A DNA stretch of 64,000 nucleotides from positions 62,001 through 126,000 of the IMG/VR virus record IMGVR_UViG_3300046536_000256, one strand, 5' to 3'. The notes under the pieces were generated by a model. The model was not told the origin of the DNA and made no database searches. It worked only from the letters and a program-made list of their open reading frames with translations. Positions 1 through 8,505 of this stretch are shown here, piece after piece (position 1 is the first letter of the stretch; the number at the start of each line of letters is the position of its first letter). This DNA comes from a virus. The position numbers and the translations under genes are program-made.

Positions 1-1
1 T

Positions 2-1732
2 GACAGCCTGATCTCCAACTTGAAGACTATTCAGGAAGGTAAAGACTGTGAGTTCGACATGTCTGAGTTTGCCGAGATGGCTAAAGCCAGTATTGTTCGT
101 CAATTCATGTCGGCTATTATTAGCGGTAAGGGTGACAACATCTCGATCAGCATCGACGAGGAAACCAACAAGATCTTCTTGGCGCGGATGTTTAAGCGTC
201 AGTCGGTCCGTTGCTTGTACGTTCCGGGTGAAAGTGTTACGTACATGGCGTTCAACTACAACCGTTTGGGTATTGGTCAATCCCTGACCCAAGCAGCCAA
301 GATGCACATTGCCCGTCTGGCAGCCTTTGACGTCGCTGACGCCATGGCTAACCTGGAAGCAGCCCAACCCCACAGCCTGATGTCGATTAACATCGCTAAG
401 GAGGATCCCGACCCCGCAGCCACCATCGCGATCGCTCGGTCTGTGTTCTTCGAGGCCAACCCTCGGATTCACAGCATTCTCTCAACGGCCCAACTCTCTA
501 TACCCCAGATTGTGGACTCCTTGCGGGAATCGTCCTTGACGGTGAAGATCAATGCGGGGGAAAACCCTCATATGCCTACACCGGATATCGACATCTCCCA
601 CATGGAAAAGCAGGTCTTCAAACCTGTTGACCAAGCCAGCCGTGAAGAGGTCCTTAACAAGATCTCCAACTACTTTGGTCTACCCCGCAGCTGGCTGGAC
701 ATTGTGGACGGTGGCGAGAACCAGTTCCAAATTGAAGCGTTGACTGAGCACCAGATGCTCCTGAACCAAGGGGCTAATTGGCAAGATCAGTGGTGCGACA
801 TGATCATGGACTTTGAGCGTAAGCACATGTCTGTGAACGGTCCTTTCCTAAATGACTTGGTTAAAGTCATTGTGGACAACAAACCTCTTTGGTCACCGGA
901 CAGTAAGGAGCCGTTGGAAGGCTCTGACGAAGAGAAGATCAAGTTGATCCTCACTGACTTCGTCAACAACATCTATTGCTGGTTGCCTACCCCGTCTAGT
1001 ACCGAGAGCCATGCAAAGCTCAAAGACAAGCTGGACGCGGTGGACGCACTGGTGCAAGCGTGGACCGACCTGTCGGGCTACGAGAAGATGTTGCCGGTGG
1101 TGGCTACGGCTCTGGGGTTGGAAGACGGCGATTACAACGCAGACACGATTAAGGAAGCTCTCAAGGCAGCCTATGTCACGGAAGCGTTTAAGCGATTCAA
1201 CTTGCCGATGCCGTTCGATGAGATTATCAGCGAAGGCAAAGGCGGTGGCATGGCGTCGCTGGTTAACGCGGTTGTGCATCAGCGGGTTAACTTGGCTGAG
1301 TTCTTGGCGAAGTTCACCATTGACGTGGCTGGCGCTGACAAGAAGTTGATCAAAGAGCACCAAGCGAAAATCGCTAAGGCCTTGGCTGCGCTCGAAGAGA
1401 CCGTGAACAAGGTAACCGGCGGCGGTGATGATCAACAACAAGTCGATGGCGACGGTAACCCTATCCCTGGCGGTGACGACCAAGGTAATTTGGGCGGAGC
1501 CGGTGGTGACGACAGTGGGTTGACTGGCGGTGACGATAACGACCTGGGTGGTGGAGGTGGTGACGATGATCTGACGGACGATACTCCTCCGGCGGATGAC
1601 AAACCAGCTGACACTGACGAACCTGCTCCAGATGACGACACTGCCAAGAAAGGCGATGACGACAACGCGGACGGACTCGATCCAGCGAAGAATGACCCTG
1701 AAGAAGACCCTTTCACCACAGGGAAAAAATAA
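2..1732 (+). CDS. Portal-like virion protein, 5' end outside window
   Basis: The frame is open from base 2, so the gene is truncated at the window edge; the TTG at 20 is probably not its start. The visible 576 residues include a stretch around residues 195-270 (SREEVLNKISNYFGLPRSWL, then a polar helix-rich segment) that resembles the clip/wing part of myovirus portal proteins, where a helper helix is followed by long helices. The C-terminal 110 residues are low complexity and strongly acidic, built from repeated GGDD units, ending in FTTGKK. It lies on the far side of the module from the capsid gene, as the portal does in phiKZ. Portal is an inference from these features; another head-vertex structural protein is possible. 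Confidence 0.5.
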   Translation, partial: DSLISNLKTIQEGKDCEFDMSEFAEMAKASIVRQFMSAIISGKGDNISISIDEETNKIFLARMFKRQSVRCLYVPGESVTYMAFNYNRLGIGQSLTQAAKMHIARLAAFDVADAMANLEAAQPHSLMSINIAKEDPDPAATIAIARSVFFEANPRIHSILSTAQLSIPQIVDSLRESSLTVKINAGENPHMPTPDIDISHMEKQVFKPVDQASREEVLNKISNYFGLPRSWLDIVDGGENQFQIEALTEHQMLLNQGANWQDQWCDMIMDFERKHMSVNGPFLNDLVKVIVDNKPLWSPDSKEPLEGSDEEKIKLILTDFVNNIYCWLPTPSSTESHAKLKDKLDAVDALVQAWTDLSGYEKMLPVVATALGLEDGDYNADTIKEALKAAYVTEAFKRFNLPMPFDEIISEGKGGGMASLVNAVVHQRVNLAEFLAKFTIDVAGADKKLIKEHQAKIAKALAALEETVNKVTGGGDDQQQVDGDGNPIPGGDDQGNLGGAGGDDSGLTGGDDNDLGGGGGDDDLTDDTPPADDKPADTDEPAPDDDTAKKGDDDNADGLDPAKNDPEEDPFTTGKK

Positions 1733-1746
1733 AAGATAGACCTTAA

Positions 1747-1780
1747 TACTACTCCTCTAGCCTAGGCTAGAGGAGTAGTA
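1747..1780. terminator. Perfect 34-base palindrome between convergent genes
   Basis: Both arms are identical in reverse complement (TACTACTCCTCTAGCCT and its complement), giving a stem of up to 17 bp with CTAG at the centre. It lies between the stops of the + strand portal-like gene and the - strand gene at 1794-2534, so it can terminate in both directions. On + it is followed by TTTATGTTTGG. Confidence 0.75.
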
Positions 1781-1793
1781 CGTTTATGTTTGG

Positions 1794-2534
1794 TTAGTTG
1801 TCATCCCAAGGATCAGACTGAATAATCCAGCCCGGGTATTGGCGGTCGATCTCTTTCATTTGCTCAGAGAACGACAACAGATATTCCCGATCCACATGCG
1901 GGATATGGTCGATCATGTTTTCTGGGTGGCCGATGACCAGCATGAGGTTCTTCCCGGACATCATCCCAGGGTTCTCATGCGCTCTACCCACCAGTTGCTG
2001 ATGGATAAGCCAATAGATGTGGTGTGCATCGTCCACATCCATTGGCCAAGTGCTGTGGTGGGTCAGGTAATTAAGGACAGCCCCGATGCCAGCCAACGCA
2101 CCATGGACAGGTTCGTTAACATCGGGTGGAAGGAAACGCTCAAGCGAGACAGTGATACAACCAATACGACGCTCGTCCCCACGCGCTTTATAGGTTTCCC
2201 AAGTTCCGCGGAGGAAGTCTTTAGGGAAACGGTATTCTTCGTAACCTTTAATAAAGTCACGACCAGGTTTATCGGGATTACCCTTAACCTCTTTGCGTAC
2301 CTGTGATGCCAGTTCCAGTTGCTGCTTACGCGATAAAACAATCTCGCCCTCCTCGTTAACTTCAGCAGCCTGAACCACTGGCTGCAACAACCGTTCCCTT
2401 ACTATTTCCATCAGTTGCTTAAGGGTTGGCAGGGAGCGTTCTTTAAAAGCAGGCGGGATGTTGGAGATCTGTGCGAATGTCATGCACCCCAAGAGTTCAG
2501 CTAACTCTTCATTGCTAAGTGGTTTCTCGTTCAT
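1794..2534 (-). CDS. Hypothetical protein, 246 aa
   Basis: Not recognised. The start is supported by AAGGAT upstream of the ATG. The first 60 residues are helical and charged (NEELAELLGCMTFAQISNIP). The second half holds a His/Asp/Trp-rich segment (WPMDVDDAHHIYWLIHQQL) that could be a binding site but matches no motif I know. No signal peptide or membrane segment is seen. It is the last gene of the - strand run that begins near the capsid gene, so a head-related or assembly role is possible by position only. Confidence 0.75.
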   Translation of the reverse strand: MNEKPLSNEELAELLGCMTFAQISNIPPAFKERSLPTLKQLMEIVRERLLQPVVQAAEVNEEGEIVLSRKQQLELASQVRKEVKGNPDKPGRDFIKGYEEYRFPKDFLRGTWETYKARGDERRIGCITVSLERFLPPDVNEPVHGALAGIGAVLNYLTHHSTWPMDVDDAHHIYWLIHQQLVGRAHENPGMMSGKNLMLVIGHPENMIDHIPHVDREYLLSFSEQMKEIDRQYPGWIIQSDPWDDN

Positions 2535-2566
2535 CTTTCAAATCCTTGTGTAGAAGACAGTGGAAA

Positions 2567-2592
2567 CCGCGGGGCTAAACAACACCCCACGG
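2567..2592 (-). terminator. Imperfect hairpin after the 595-aa gene
   Basis: CCG-C-GGGG pairs with CCCC-A-CGG around a 10-base loop, just beyond the stop of the - strand gene at 2603. One internal mismatch and no clear T-run, so termination is uncertain. Confidence 0.35.
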
Positions 2593-2602
2593 AGTACAGT
2601 GT

Positions 2603-4390
2603 TTACCAGGTGGTGGCCGATCCACTGATCGGTGCTAACCAGAAACGATCGGGGATCAGTTCTTCGTTAGACAGGTCAGTGTAAATGATCCAACCTTTGA
2701 TTGCTGAATCAGGGAACGCAACTTGCAAGCCTTCAGGCATCGCCGCCACGAGACCGTAAGCGAAGTTCAGCACGGTGAACTCAGACGAGCTGATTGGTTT
2801 GCTGGCCAGTGCGGCTTTAACCTCGTCAGAGATCGTTTGATGTCCATTACGGGTAAACCTCAGTTCAGAGATACTGGTGATCAAGGTGTCGAAAGTATCT
2901 TCGATTGTGTCTGACACCTGGAACTTGAACGTTTGCAGCGGGTACTTCAAACTACCCAAGGTCTCGATCAAACCCGGGTATTGAACCCACTCGGCGCCTT
3001 CCGGGTATTCGAGCCGTTGGAGAAGGTTACCAATGCTAGTGCAGTTGTAAACGACCGAACCCTTTGTGTCTAGGTTAGTCGTGTGCTGGGCCACGTTCCC
3101 TGTATACGTGTCGATTGCCATACCCACAAACCGTTCATTACGCGGCAGTCCCAGAGGGGTTAGGTCATAACCACCAACTTTGCTCCCAGCGATTACTGCG
3201 TGGTAACGATTGTTGACATTTGTCATAGCACCCATGAAAGGACTGAACGGGAATTCAGCGTGCCCGAAACTGTTGTACCGCTCGTTGGCATAGTTCCCCG
3301 GCCCCGCTGGCATGCTGAACTCAGGGTTCTTCTGCCACGCACCCATGTGATCTTTAACGTATCGCGGACCAGCCAAACGTTCTTTCACCAACTCTAACAG
3401 TTCCAAACCAGCAGGGTTGTTAGCCCCACGCATCTGCGCCGGCATTGGGCGGATCTGAGTGAGTGAGTAGAGTTCCAGAAGACCCACGATGTCGTTATTG
3501 GTAACACGCCCGTACGGGTCCATCGGACCACCGGGCATCATGAACATGCGGTTAGGGCTGAAGCTGTTGAATGGGTTGAGTGGTGGGTTGGAGTTATTGA
3601 ACATCCCATATGGGTGCGGGGTTGGTTTGACCATGCTGTCAGTTACCCCGGCAACGAATCCATTGGATCCCAGTTCAATGGTGTAACGGTCGACACAGGT
3701 GAATTCCCAGCCTGGATGACCGATCTCTTTCCTTTCCCAGAGCTTGGCGGTGACAGTGTACCGATCAATGAGCTGGGTCAGCAGAGGCATGGACGGAACC
3801 ATCGTGTTAATGACGGCGGTTGCATCCAATTCGTCGATGAAGAAACCGGTGTTGACCAAGTGAGTTTTCAGGAAGTTCAGGTCAATTCCCTGTGGGGTCA
3901 TGAACTCGTTCAAAGTAACGGTCATGGTCAAAGGTTTCTGTGGTTGAGTTTGCATGGTGTCAGTACCCTTCTTTGGTGTAAGGTTAGAAATGAACAGTTG
4001 GGTTCGTTTGGTTTTGTTTCTGGTGCCTTTTACGCAGTATTCCAGGTGGTAATCGATCAGCTTCATTTTCGAGCCGAGTACCAAAGTTACTTGGTTTTTC
4101 TGCAACCCGCCAATGTCGCAAAGCAGCCCCGGTAGTCGCTCACTGAGATCTTGTCGAACTAGCTTGCGGCCGGTCTCACCCACCGGCCAGAGACCGTCGC
4201 GGTCGCAACCGTCCAGAACCTTACACAGGCTCTCCATGAACGAGTTGGGCGCTTGCGCCATCAGACTATTCAGATCGATCTGAATGAAGTCGTCTTTTAC
4301 AGTCAAGCTTGCGTGTCCAGTAGAACCTTTCCCCAAACCAATGAACAGGTCGAAAAATCTTCTACCAACTGATTGCCGTTGGTTCTCCAT
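2603..4390 (-). CDS. Putative virion protein with YDLTP domain, 595 aa
   Basis: The frame is open to 4462, but the ATG at 4390 (MENQRQSVGRR) has an AGGGGG ribosome site 7 bases upstream and is preferred. A second in-frame ATG at 3955 (MQTQPQKPLTMTV) follows GAAGGG and could start a shorter form. The middle has a Pro/Asn/Met-rich linker (residues about 255-305 of this form). The C-terminal half carries a domain with GGYDLTP, ...FVGMAID, VVYNCTS and GNLLQRLEY that is clearly related to the C-terminal part of the protein at 61913-63343. Function unknown; its place in the head module and the shared domain suggest a structural role. Confidence 0.75.
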   Translation of the reverse strand: MENQRQSVGRRFFDLFIGLGKGSTGHASLTVKDDFIQIDLNSLMAQAPNSFMESLCKVLDGCDRDGLWPVGETGRKLVRQDLSERLPGLLCDIGGLQKNQVTLVLGSKMKLIDYHLEYCVKGTRNKTKRTQLFISNLTPKKGTDTMQTQPQKPLTMTVTLNEFMTPQGIDLNFLKTHLVNTGFFIDELDATAVINTMVPSMPLLTQLIDRYTVTAKLWERKEIGHPGWEFTCVDRYTIELGSNGFVAGVTDSMVKPTPHPYGMFNNSNPPLNPFNSFSPNRMFMMPGGPMDPYGRVTNNDIVGLLELYSLTQIRPMPAQMRGANNPAGLELLELVKERLAGPRYVKDHMGAWQKNPEFSMPAGPGNYANERYNSFGHAEFPFSPFMGAMTNVNNRYHAVIAGSKVGGYDLTPLGLPRNERFVGMAIDTYTGNVAQHTTNLDTKGSVVYNCTSIGNLLQRLEYPEGAEWVQYPGLIETLGSLKYPLQTFKFQVSDTIEDTFDTLITSISELRFTRNGHQTISDEVKAALASKPISSSEFTVLNFAYGLVAAMPEGLQVAFPDSAIKGWIIYTDLSNEELIPDRFWLAPISGSATTW

Positions 4391-4478
4391 GTTGATCCCC
4401 CTTAGATTTCGATAGTGACGCCGTCGGTTGGTTTGACCACGTTTGCCATTAATAAAGTCCATCGATGTAGAAAAGAAA

Positions 4479-4528
4479 AACCCTCTAACTCTATTAGTGC
4501 TTGGGTGAGAAAATAGAGTTAGAGGGTT
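4479..4528 (-). terminator. 17-bp hairpin terminator
   Basis: AACCCTCTAACTCTATT (4479-4495) pairs perfectly with its complement at 4512-4528 around a 16-base loop. On the - strand the stem ends directly in TTTTTCTTTTC, so this is a conventional rho-independent terminator for the gene at 4533-5285. Confidence 0.8.
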
Positions 4529-4532
4529 GATG

Positions 4533-5285
4533 TTAGAGAGCGTTTCTTACTTCCTGCGGGACCGCACCCGGTTCGTACCGATTCCGAACGTTGCCATCCA
4601 TATCGCAAACGTATATCCCCAGTGCTGCTGGGTTGCTCAGCGTATGGAAAGCATGGTAGATCGTCTTGGTATCGAAGTTAACGGTTACGTCGGTAAAGAC
4701 TTCTTGCGAGGTCCAGACAGGGAACAAGTTGTAAGCCACCGGGATGATCTCAGGGTCACGTGAGATGAACGTGATCGGGAATGCGTAATACTGGTGCCCG
4801 GTGATGTAGTGGCGGACCAATACCCCTTTGGTTTCAGGATGCGGAATGTCAACCAGAACACGCCAGCAGTTGAACTCCAGTTCTTGCTGGAGTTCAATGT
4901 ATACCTGAGCCTTCGAATAGCTTTCCGACCGGATGTGGGCTTCAAGCTGCCGGAGGATGTTGCCGTACACGTTGTCGCGTTGAACAGCCCCGCCTTCAGC
5001 TGCGTACACCATGTCCTTCACCATGTTCCTGACGTGGTCGTAGGGACTACTCTCGGCGTCTACAATTTTGGTGAGATCGATACCCCTTCTTACGGTATTG
5101 CTCTGTCGGGCCCCTGTGACTTTTTCCTCGCCTTCTTTCAGGGTAAGACGACGGGCTACAGCTGCGAGCAACTTAACCGTATCGGCCGTCATTGGCGCGT
5201 AGGTTACCAGGTTGTGGATTTCCTGGGACAGTTGTTCATTGTCCATCAGGCGGTAACGGTTACCGCGCGATTCAGTGATTGCCAT
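4533..5285 (-). CDS. Hypothetical protein, 250 aa
   Basis: Not recognised. ATG preceded by AAGGGT. The N-terminal 120 residues are helical and charged; the remainder looks like a beta-rich globular domain with many aromatic residues (RHYITGHQYYAFPITFISRD, VWTSQEVFTDVTVNFDTKT). No membrane segment or Cys cluster. It forms its own unit: a terminator closes it at the 3' side and another terminator, belonging to the gene at 5359-5730, lies just upstream. Confidence 0.75.
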   Translation of the reverse strand: MAITESRGNRYRLMDNEQLSQEIHNLVTYAPMTADTVKLLAAVARRLTLKEGEEKVTGARQSNTVRRGIDLTKIVDAESSPYDHVRNMVKDMVYAAEGGAVQRDNVYGNILRQLEAHIRSESYSKAQVYIELQQELEFNCWRVLVDIPHPETKGVLVRHYITGHQYYAFPITFISRDPEIIPVAYNLFPVWTSQEVFTDVTVNFDTKTIYHAFHTLSNPAALGIYVCDMDGNVRNRYEPGAVPQEVRNAL

Positions 5286-5309
5286 GTTAGGTTACCCTTG
5301 TTTGAAATG

Positions 5310-5339
5310 AGACAAAAATAAAGGGGCGCGCAACGCCCC
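5310..5339 (-). terminator. GC-rich hairpin with T-run
   Basis: On the - strand GGGGCG (5334-5339) pairs with CGCCCC (5323-5328) and is followed by TTTATTTTTG. This is a standard rho-independent terminator for the gene ending at 5359. Confidence 0.75.
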
Positions 5340-5358
5340 CCTTTTACCGCGTCGACCA

Positions 5359-5730
5359 TTACTGGCCGGCGAGGTTGCACAGTGAGTCAGTGATCGCAGC
5401 ACCCAGGCTAGCAACACTAACGCCGAAGCTTGCAGCGGTGATGCCGGTCAGAACTTTGGTGGTGGTGTTGATATTGCTGATAGGACCCATTACGGTACCC
5501 AGTGCATAACCACCCAGTGCGCCGATAGCCGCGCCAACCAGTGCTGCACCTTTAGAGCTACCGCCAGACAGTGCACAAACACCACCCAGGATACCACCGG
5601 CAACACCAGCGATTTCAGATACAGCCAGACCTTCGTTACGGATACCAGTGATAGCGGTGCGGTCGCGCAGGCCCAGTTCTTCTTTAACGGAAGCAGCGTC
5701 AGCAGCAAAAGAGGAAGAGAAAGAAGTCAT
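5359..5730 (-). CDS. Glycine-zipper-type hydrophobic protein, 123 aa
   Basis: ATG with AAGGAC upstream. From about residue 38 on the protein is made of Gly/Ala-rich hydrophobic segments (EIAGVAGGILGGVCALSGG, GAALVGAAIGALGGYALG, GITAASFGVSVASLGAAI) with GxxxG-like spacing, typical of packed membrane helices or glycine-zipper domains. The first 35 residues are polar. It could be a membrane-active phage protein (holin-like, or a pore or injection component), but no family is recognised and no lysis genes are next to it. It is followed by its own terminator, so expression is probably independent. Confidence 0.8.
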   Translation of the reverse strand: MTSFSSSFAADAASVKEELGLRDRTAITGIRNEGLAVSEIAGVAGGILGGVCALSGGSSKGAALVGAAIGALGGYALGTVMGPISNINTTTKVLTGITAASFGVSVASLGAAITDSLCNLAGQ

Positions 5731-5824
5731 TGATCAAGTCCTTGTATAACGGGATAGGAAAGTTATTTGTGTTACTTATGTACCCTAGTTATATAGACCT
5801 GAAAAAGAATATAAGTTAAATTTA

Positions 5825-6052
5825 TTACATGTAGAAGTGGGGGAAAGAAATCCAGTCGTAATAGCTGAGTACCGCCACAGTGACTATGCCGCCAACCGCC
5901 ATCAACAGAACTATATTAAACGCCATCCAGAGGAACTCACCCGTCCGCTCAAGGAACGAACGACGATCAGGTTGGTGAATACCGTAGGCAACACCGTCTT
6001 CGTAGTGGATGCGCCTTAGTTCTTTATCCAGTGCTTCTGCTTGTGGTGACAT
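5825..6052 (-). CDS. Small single-pass membrane protein, 75 aa
   Basis: The frame opens at 6103, but the ATG at 6052 (MSPQAEALDKELRR) has AGAGG 8-9 bases upstream, while the upstream ATG has none, so the shorter form is chosen. An N-terminal charged helix (about residues 1-35) is followed by one hydrophobic segment (LWMAFNIVLLMAVGGIVTVA) and a short aromatic tail (YYDWISFPHFYM). No lipobox. The topology resembles small phage membrane proteins, but the role is unknown. Confidence 0.75.
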   Translation of the reverse strand: MSPQAEALDKELRRIHYEDGVAYGIHQPDRRSFLERTGEFLWMAFNIVLLMAVGGIVTVAVLSYYDWISFPHFYM

Positions 6053-6096
6053 ATGGGGTGCCTCTAAATAAAGGGTGTTGTGTTGAAAAGAAAGGT

Positions 6097-6109
6097 CAAG
6101 CAAACATAA
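6097..6109 (-). promoter_or_regulatory. TATGTTTGCTTG element after terminator
   Basis: The - strand reads TTATGTTTGCTTG directly after the hairpin at 6107-6137 and about 45 bases before the ATG of the 75-aa gene. An almost identical element lies at 11387-11400. phiKZ late promoters are reported to contain a short TATG motif; calling this one a promoter is inference from that and from position. Confidence 0.4.
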
Positions 6110-6137
6110 CTCAGGGGCTTTGGTGGCCCCTGAGTTA
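6107..6137 (-). terminator. 12-bp hairpin after the 780-aa gene
   Basis: TAACTCAGGGGC (6107-6118) pairs perfectly with GCCCCTGAGTTA (6126-6137) around a 7-base loop, immediately beyond the stop of the gene at 6149. There is no long T-run; the - strand continues into TATGTTTGCTTG. Confidence 0.7.
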
Positions 6138-6148
6138 ATGTCCGTTAC

Positions 6149-8491
6149 TTAGTCGAGCGCGAGGAGTACCAGCGGTTGCTTACGAGATACGTGACGAAGA
6201 GTCGCCATGTTCTTGTCAACGGCCGAGTAGCTCCACAGCCACAGATTGTCGCTGGTAGTGAAACACACCAGTTTATCAATGGTGTCAAACGAAGCTTCTT
6301 CGCCCATGGTCGGATCGAAAGCTTTCTCGATCAGATCGAAGTATTCCGGGAAGGTGCTGCGTTTCAATTGAATCGGTAGGTTTGTATCGGTGTAGATCGG
6401 GCCGCCACGGTTGTTAATGAACGTGATGTACAGTGGGCGTTCCAGAATCAATTCCTGCGCGTACTTGATCTGCTCGATAGCCGACAGTTCTGCTGCATCC
6501 GGTTTGGATGGATGAGCGTACGTGAAGATTTTCAGTTCTTCGAGCAGGTAGTGTTCTTGATCATTCGAGTTCAGGATGCGGAACATCACGGAGTCGGTTC
6601 GCTCCAAGATACCATCCAGTTCCTCGTAGTCCTTCACAATGCTGTCCACCGAAAGGTAGTGAGCTTCGTGAGGGTAACTGTCGTAACCAGCACAGTTAAT
6701 GAAGTAGTTATTGATTGCCGTTGTCAGTCGACTGTCAATGAACGACATCAGTTCTTTGTCGATGATGTTCTGACGGAAGTACGCCAGGGTTGCTTTCATC
6801 GCGGTGTAGAAGTTAGGACGCGTTGTCATCTCGCTGTCTTTAAACAGGAATGGCAGGTCCTGGAACAAACGGACTTTGTCTTCCGGTTTCGCGCACGCAA
6901 ACGTATCCCACACTTTGGTGTTGAAGCTCACCGCGTTGACTTTGGTGAAGTTCTGGCTTACACGCTGGTTGACATTGATCAGGGTCGATTCCAACTCTTT
7001 CGAGCTGGCAGCCAAGATCTGGTCTTTCAGGGTGATAACCGGGATTTTGTCTTTCTCCTCCAGCGTTTGGCAAGTCTCAATAGAGATTGTCAGTGCTGCG
7101 TCGCCTTTCAAGCCGGCAACATCTTCAACCGCAGAAGTTTCAACGGTCAAGAAATCTCCGCCATCATCGGACAGACGTGGTAGGAGTTTATGCGGGTCAC
7201 TCAAAACGGTAGGCATATCGTAGCCCTCGCAACGGACGATTCGACTGAACCATCCCGAGTCCGCATCAAGATCGATAATCACGATCCGGAAGCAGCCCTC
7301 TAGGACGGTTTCCTCTTTCTTCATTTCTGGGTGTTTAACAAACGCGTGCTTAATATTCTTCCAGTCGGTCTCGGTAACCAAGTAATGATTTGGTTTACCG
7401 ATGTTGTAGAAGAATCTGCTGAGCTGGAACTCTCCTTTGTTTTTGGGTGTAAGGTTGTTAAGGTCGTTACGGATTTTGTTCCAGTTGTGATCTGCGGCAA
7501 TGCTCGCTTCGACTGGGTCGTGACGGTCATTGTGCTGAACGTTCCCATGGTAATCACGGGCGTTCTTCTGAACGATGGAGAACAGATCACGGGCATCGCC
7601 GAAATCGGCCTGTCCGTGCATCGCCAGACCTTGGTTGCCGTACAGATACTCGGCACCCGATTCATAGCGGTTGTTCGTCAAGTCAGACCGAACAGCGGCT
7701 TTGATTTCCCACTTGATCCCAGCATACGGGTTGTTGATCCCGAACACCGCACACGCCGAGCTGATCACGTCGCTGTAGTTTTCCAGGTTTGGCATTTTGA
7801 TGGCCAAGTCCTTAGGCAACTGGCGAGCGTGGACGTTACCTTCCGGCGTCTTCATCAACCAGTTAACCATCTCCATAAAGAGGATGGAACGGATTGCGAC
7901 TTCAGCCGCACTCAGGTACTGGTTGGAGTTCAGCTCTTCCCGACCGGTCTCCTGACGGATATTGATCAAGCGCCAGCCGAACAACGGAGCTGCTGCAATC
8001 GCCACCGGGCGGTTAAATTCCTGGTGGCGAGAGAACATGGTGATAAACGCATCACGCACTGGACAAGGATGACCTTGCTCATTACGACGGAAACTCTCCA
8101 CCGTTTGTCGGTATACCTCATAAAACTTACCCGACCGCGAGATGAGGTGCTGCATGAAGATTACGTTGATCTGCACCACCTGGGAAGCGTGGTACTGCAT
8201 CGAGTCCTGATCAGGGCCTGAGGAATTTAGAATCTCCTGCATGCCCTGATCGAATACGCCACCCGAACCGTACGATTCCCATTTGATACCACCACCCATC
8301 GCAGCGGTACCGCCATCGACCATCTGACGAAACATCGCCATTGGGTCCATGGGTTGCCCCAGCATGGGGGTTGCACCTAACATGCCTGTGCGAGCACCAG
8401 CAATAGGAAGTTGACCCTGCAAGTTTGGGACTGATACACCGACTCCTCCACCTGGACGAATCATACCGCTTTGACCATTGTTCTGTTGCAT
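6149..8491 (-). CDS. Large hypothetical (virion?) protein, 780 aa
   Basis: Not recognised. The first 70 residues are low complexity, rich in Gly, Met and Pro (MIRPGGGVGVSVP, MLGQPMDPMAMFRQM), like the linkers in the proteins at 2603-4390 and 61913-63343. The rest looks globular and mixed alpha/beta, without membrane segments or a G-x-E cleavage signature. A DLDAD string near residue 410 is not followed by the residues expected of an RNA polymerase active site. It lies immediately downstream of the beta-N-like gene (15-base gap), so the two are probably co-transcribed. A structural role is an inference from context. Confidence 0.8.
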   Translation of the reverse strand: MQQNNGQSGMIRPGGGVGVSVPNLQGQLPIAGARTGMLGATPMLGQPMDPMAMFRQMVDGGTAAMGGGIKWESYGSGGVFDQGMQEILNSSGPDQDSMQYHASQVVQINVIFMQHLISRSGKFYEVYRQTVESFRRNEQGHPCPVRDAFITMFSRHQEFNRPVAIAAAPLFGWRLINIRQETGREELNSNQYLSAAEVAIRSILFMEMVNWLMKTPEGNVHARQLPKDLAIKMPNLENYSDVISSACAVFGINNPYAGIKWEIKAAVRSDLTNNRYESGAEYLYGNQGLAMHGQADFGDARDLFSIVQKNARDYHGNVQHNDRHDPVEASIAADHNWNKIRNDLNNLTPKNKGEFQLSRFFYNIGKPNHYLVTETDWKNIKHAFVKHPEMKKEETVLEGCFRIVIIDLDADSGWFSRIVRCEGYDMPTVLSDPHKLLPRLSDDGGDFLTVETSAVEDVAGLKGDAALTISIETCQTLEEKDKIPVITLKDQILAASSKELESTLINVNQRVSQNFTKVNAVSFNTKVWDTFACAKPEDKVRLFQDLPFLFKDSEMTTRPNFYTAMKATLAYFRQNIIDKELMSFIDSRLTTAINNYFINCAGYDSYPHEAHYLSVDSIVKDYEELDGILERTDSVMFRILNSNDQEHYLLEELKIFTYAHPSKPDAAELSAIEQIKYAQELILERPLYITFINNRGGPIYTDTNLPIQLKRSTFPEYFDLIEKAFDPTMGEEASFDTIDKLVCFTTSDNLWLWSYSAVDKNMATLRHVSRKQPLVLLALD

Positions 8492-8505
8492 GGCTAGTTT
8501 ACTCT

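Noticed and set aside
893-1483. 196-codon - strand frame opposite the portal-like gene
   Set aside because: Shadow of the + strand gene; no ribosome site and no protein-like pattern.
6149-8491. DLDAD string in the 780-aa protein as the RNA polymerase catalytic triplet
   Set aside because: The residues around it do not match the NADFDGDQM context and no other beta-prime N-terminal blocks are recognisable in the protein.
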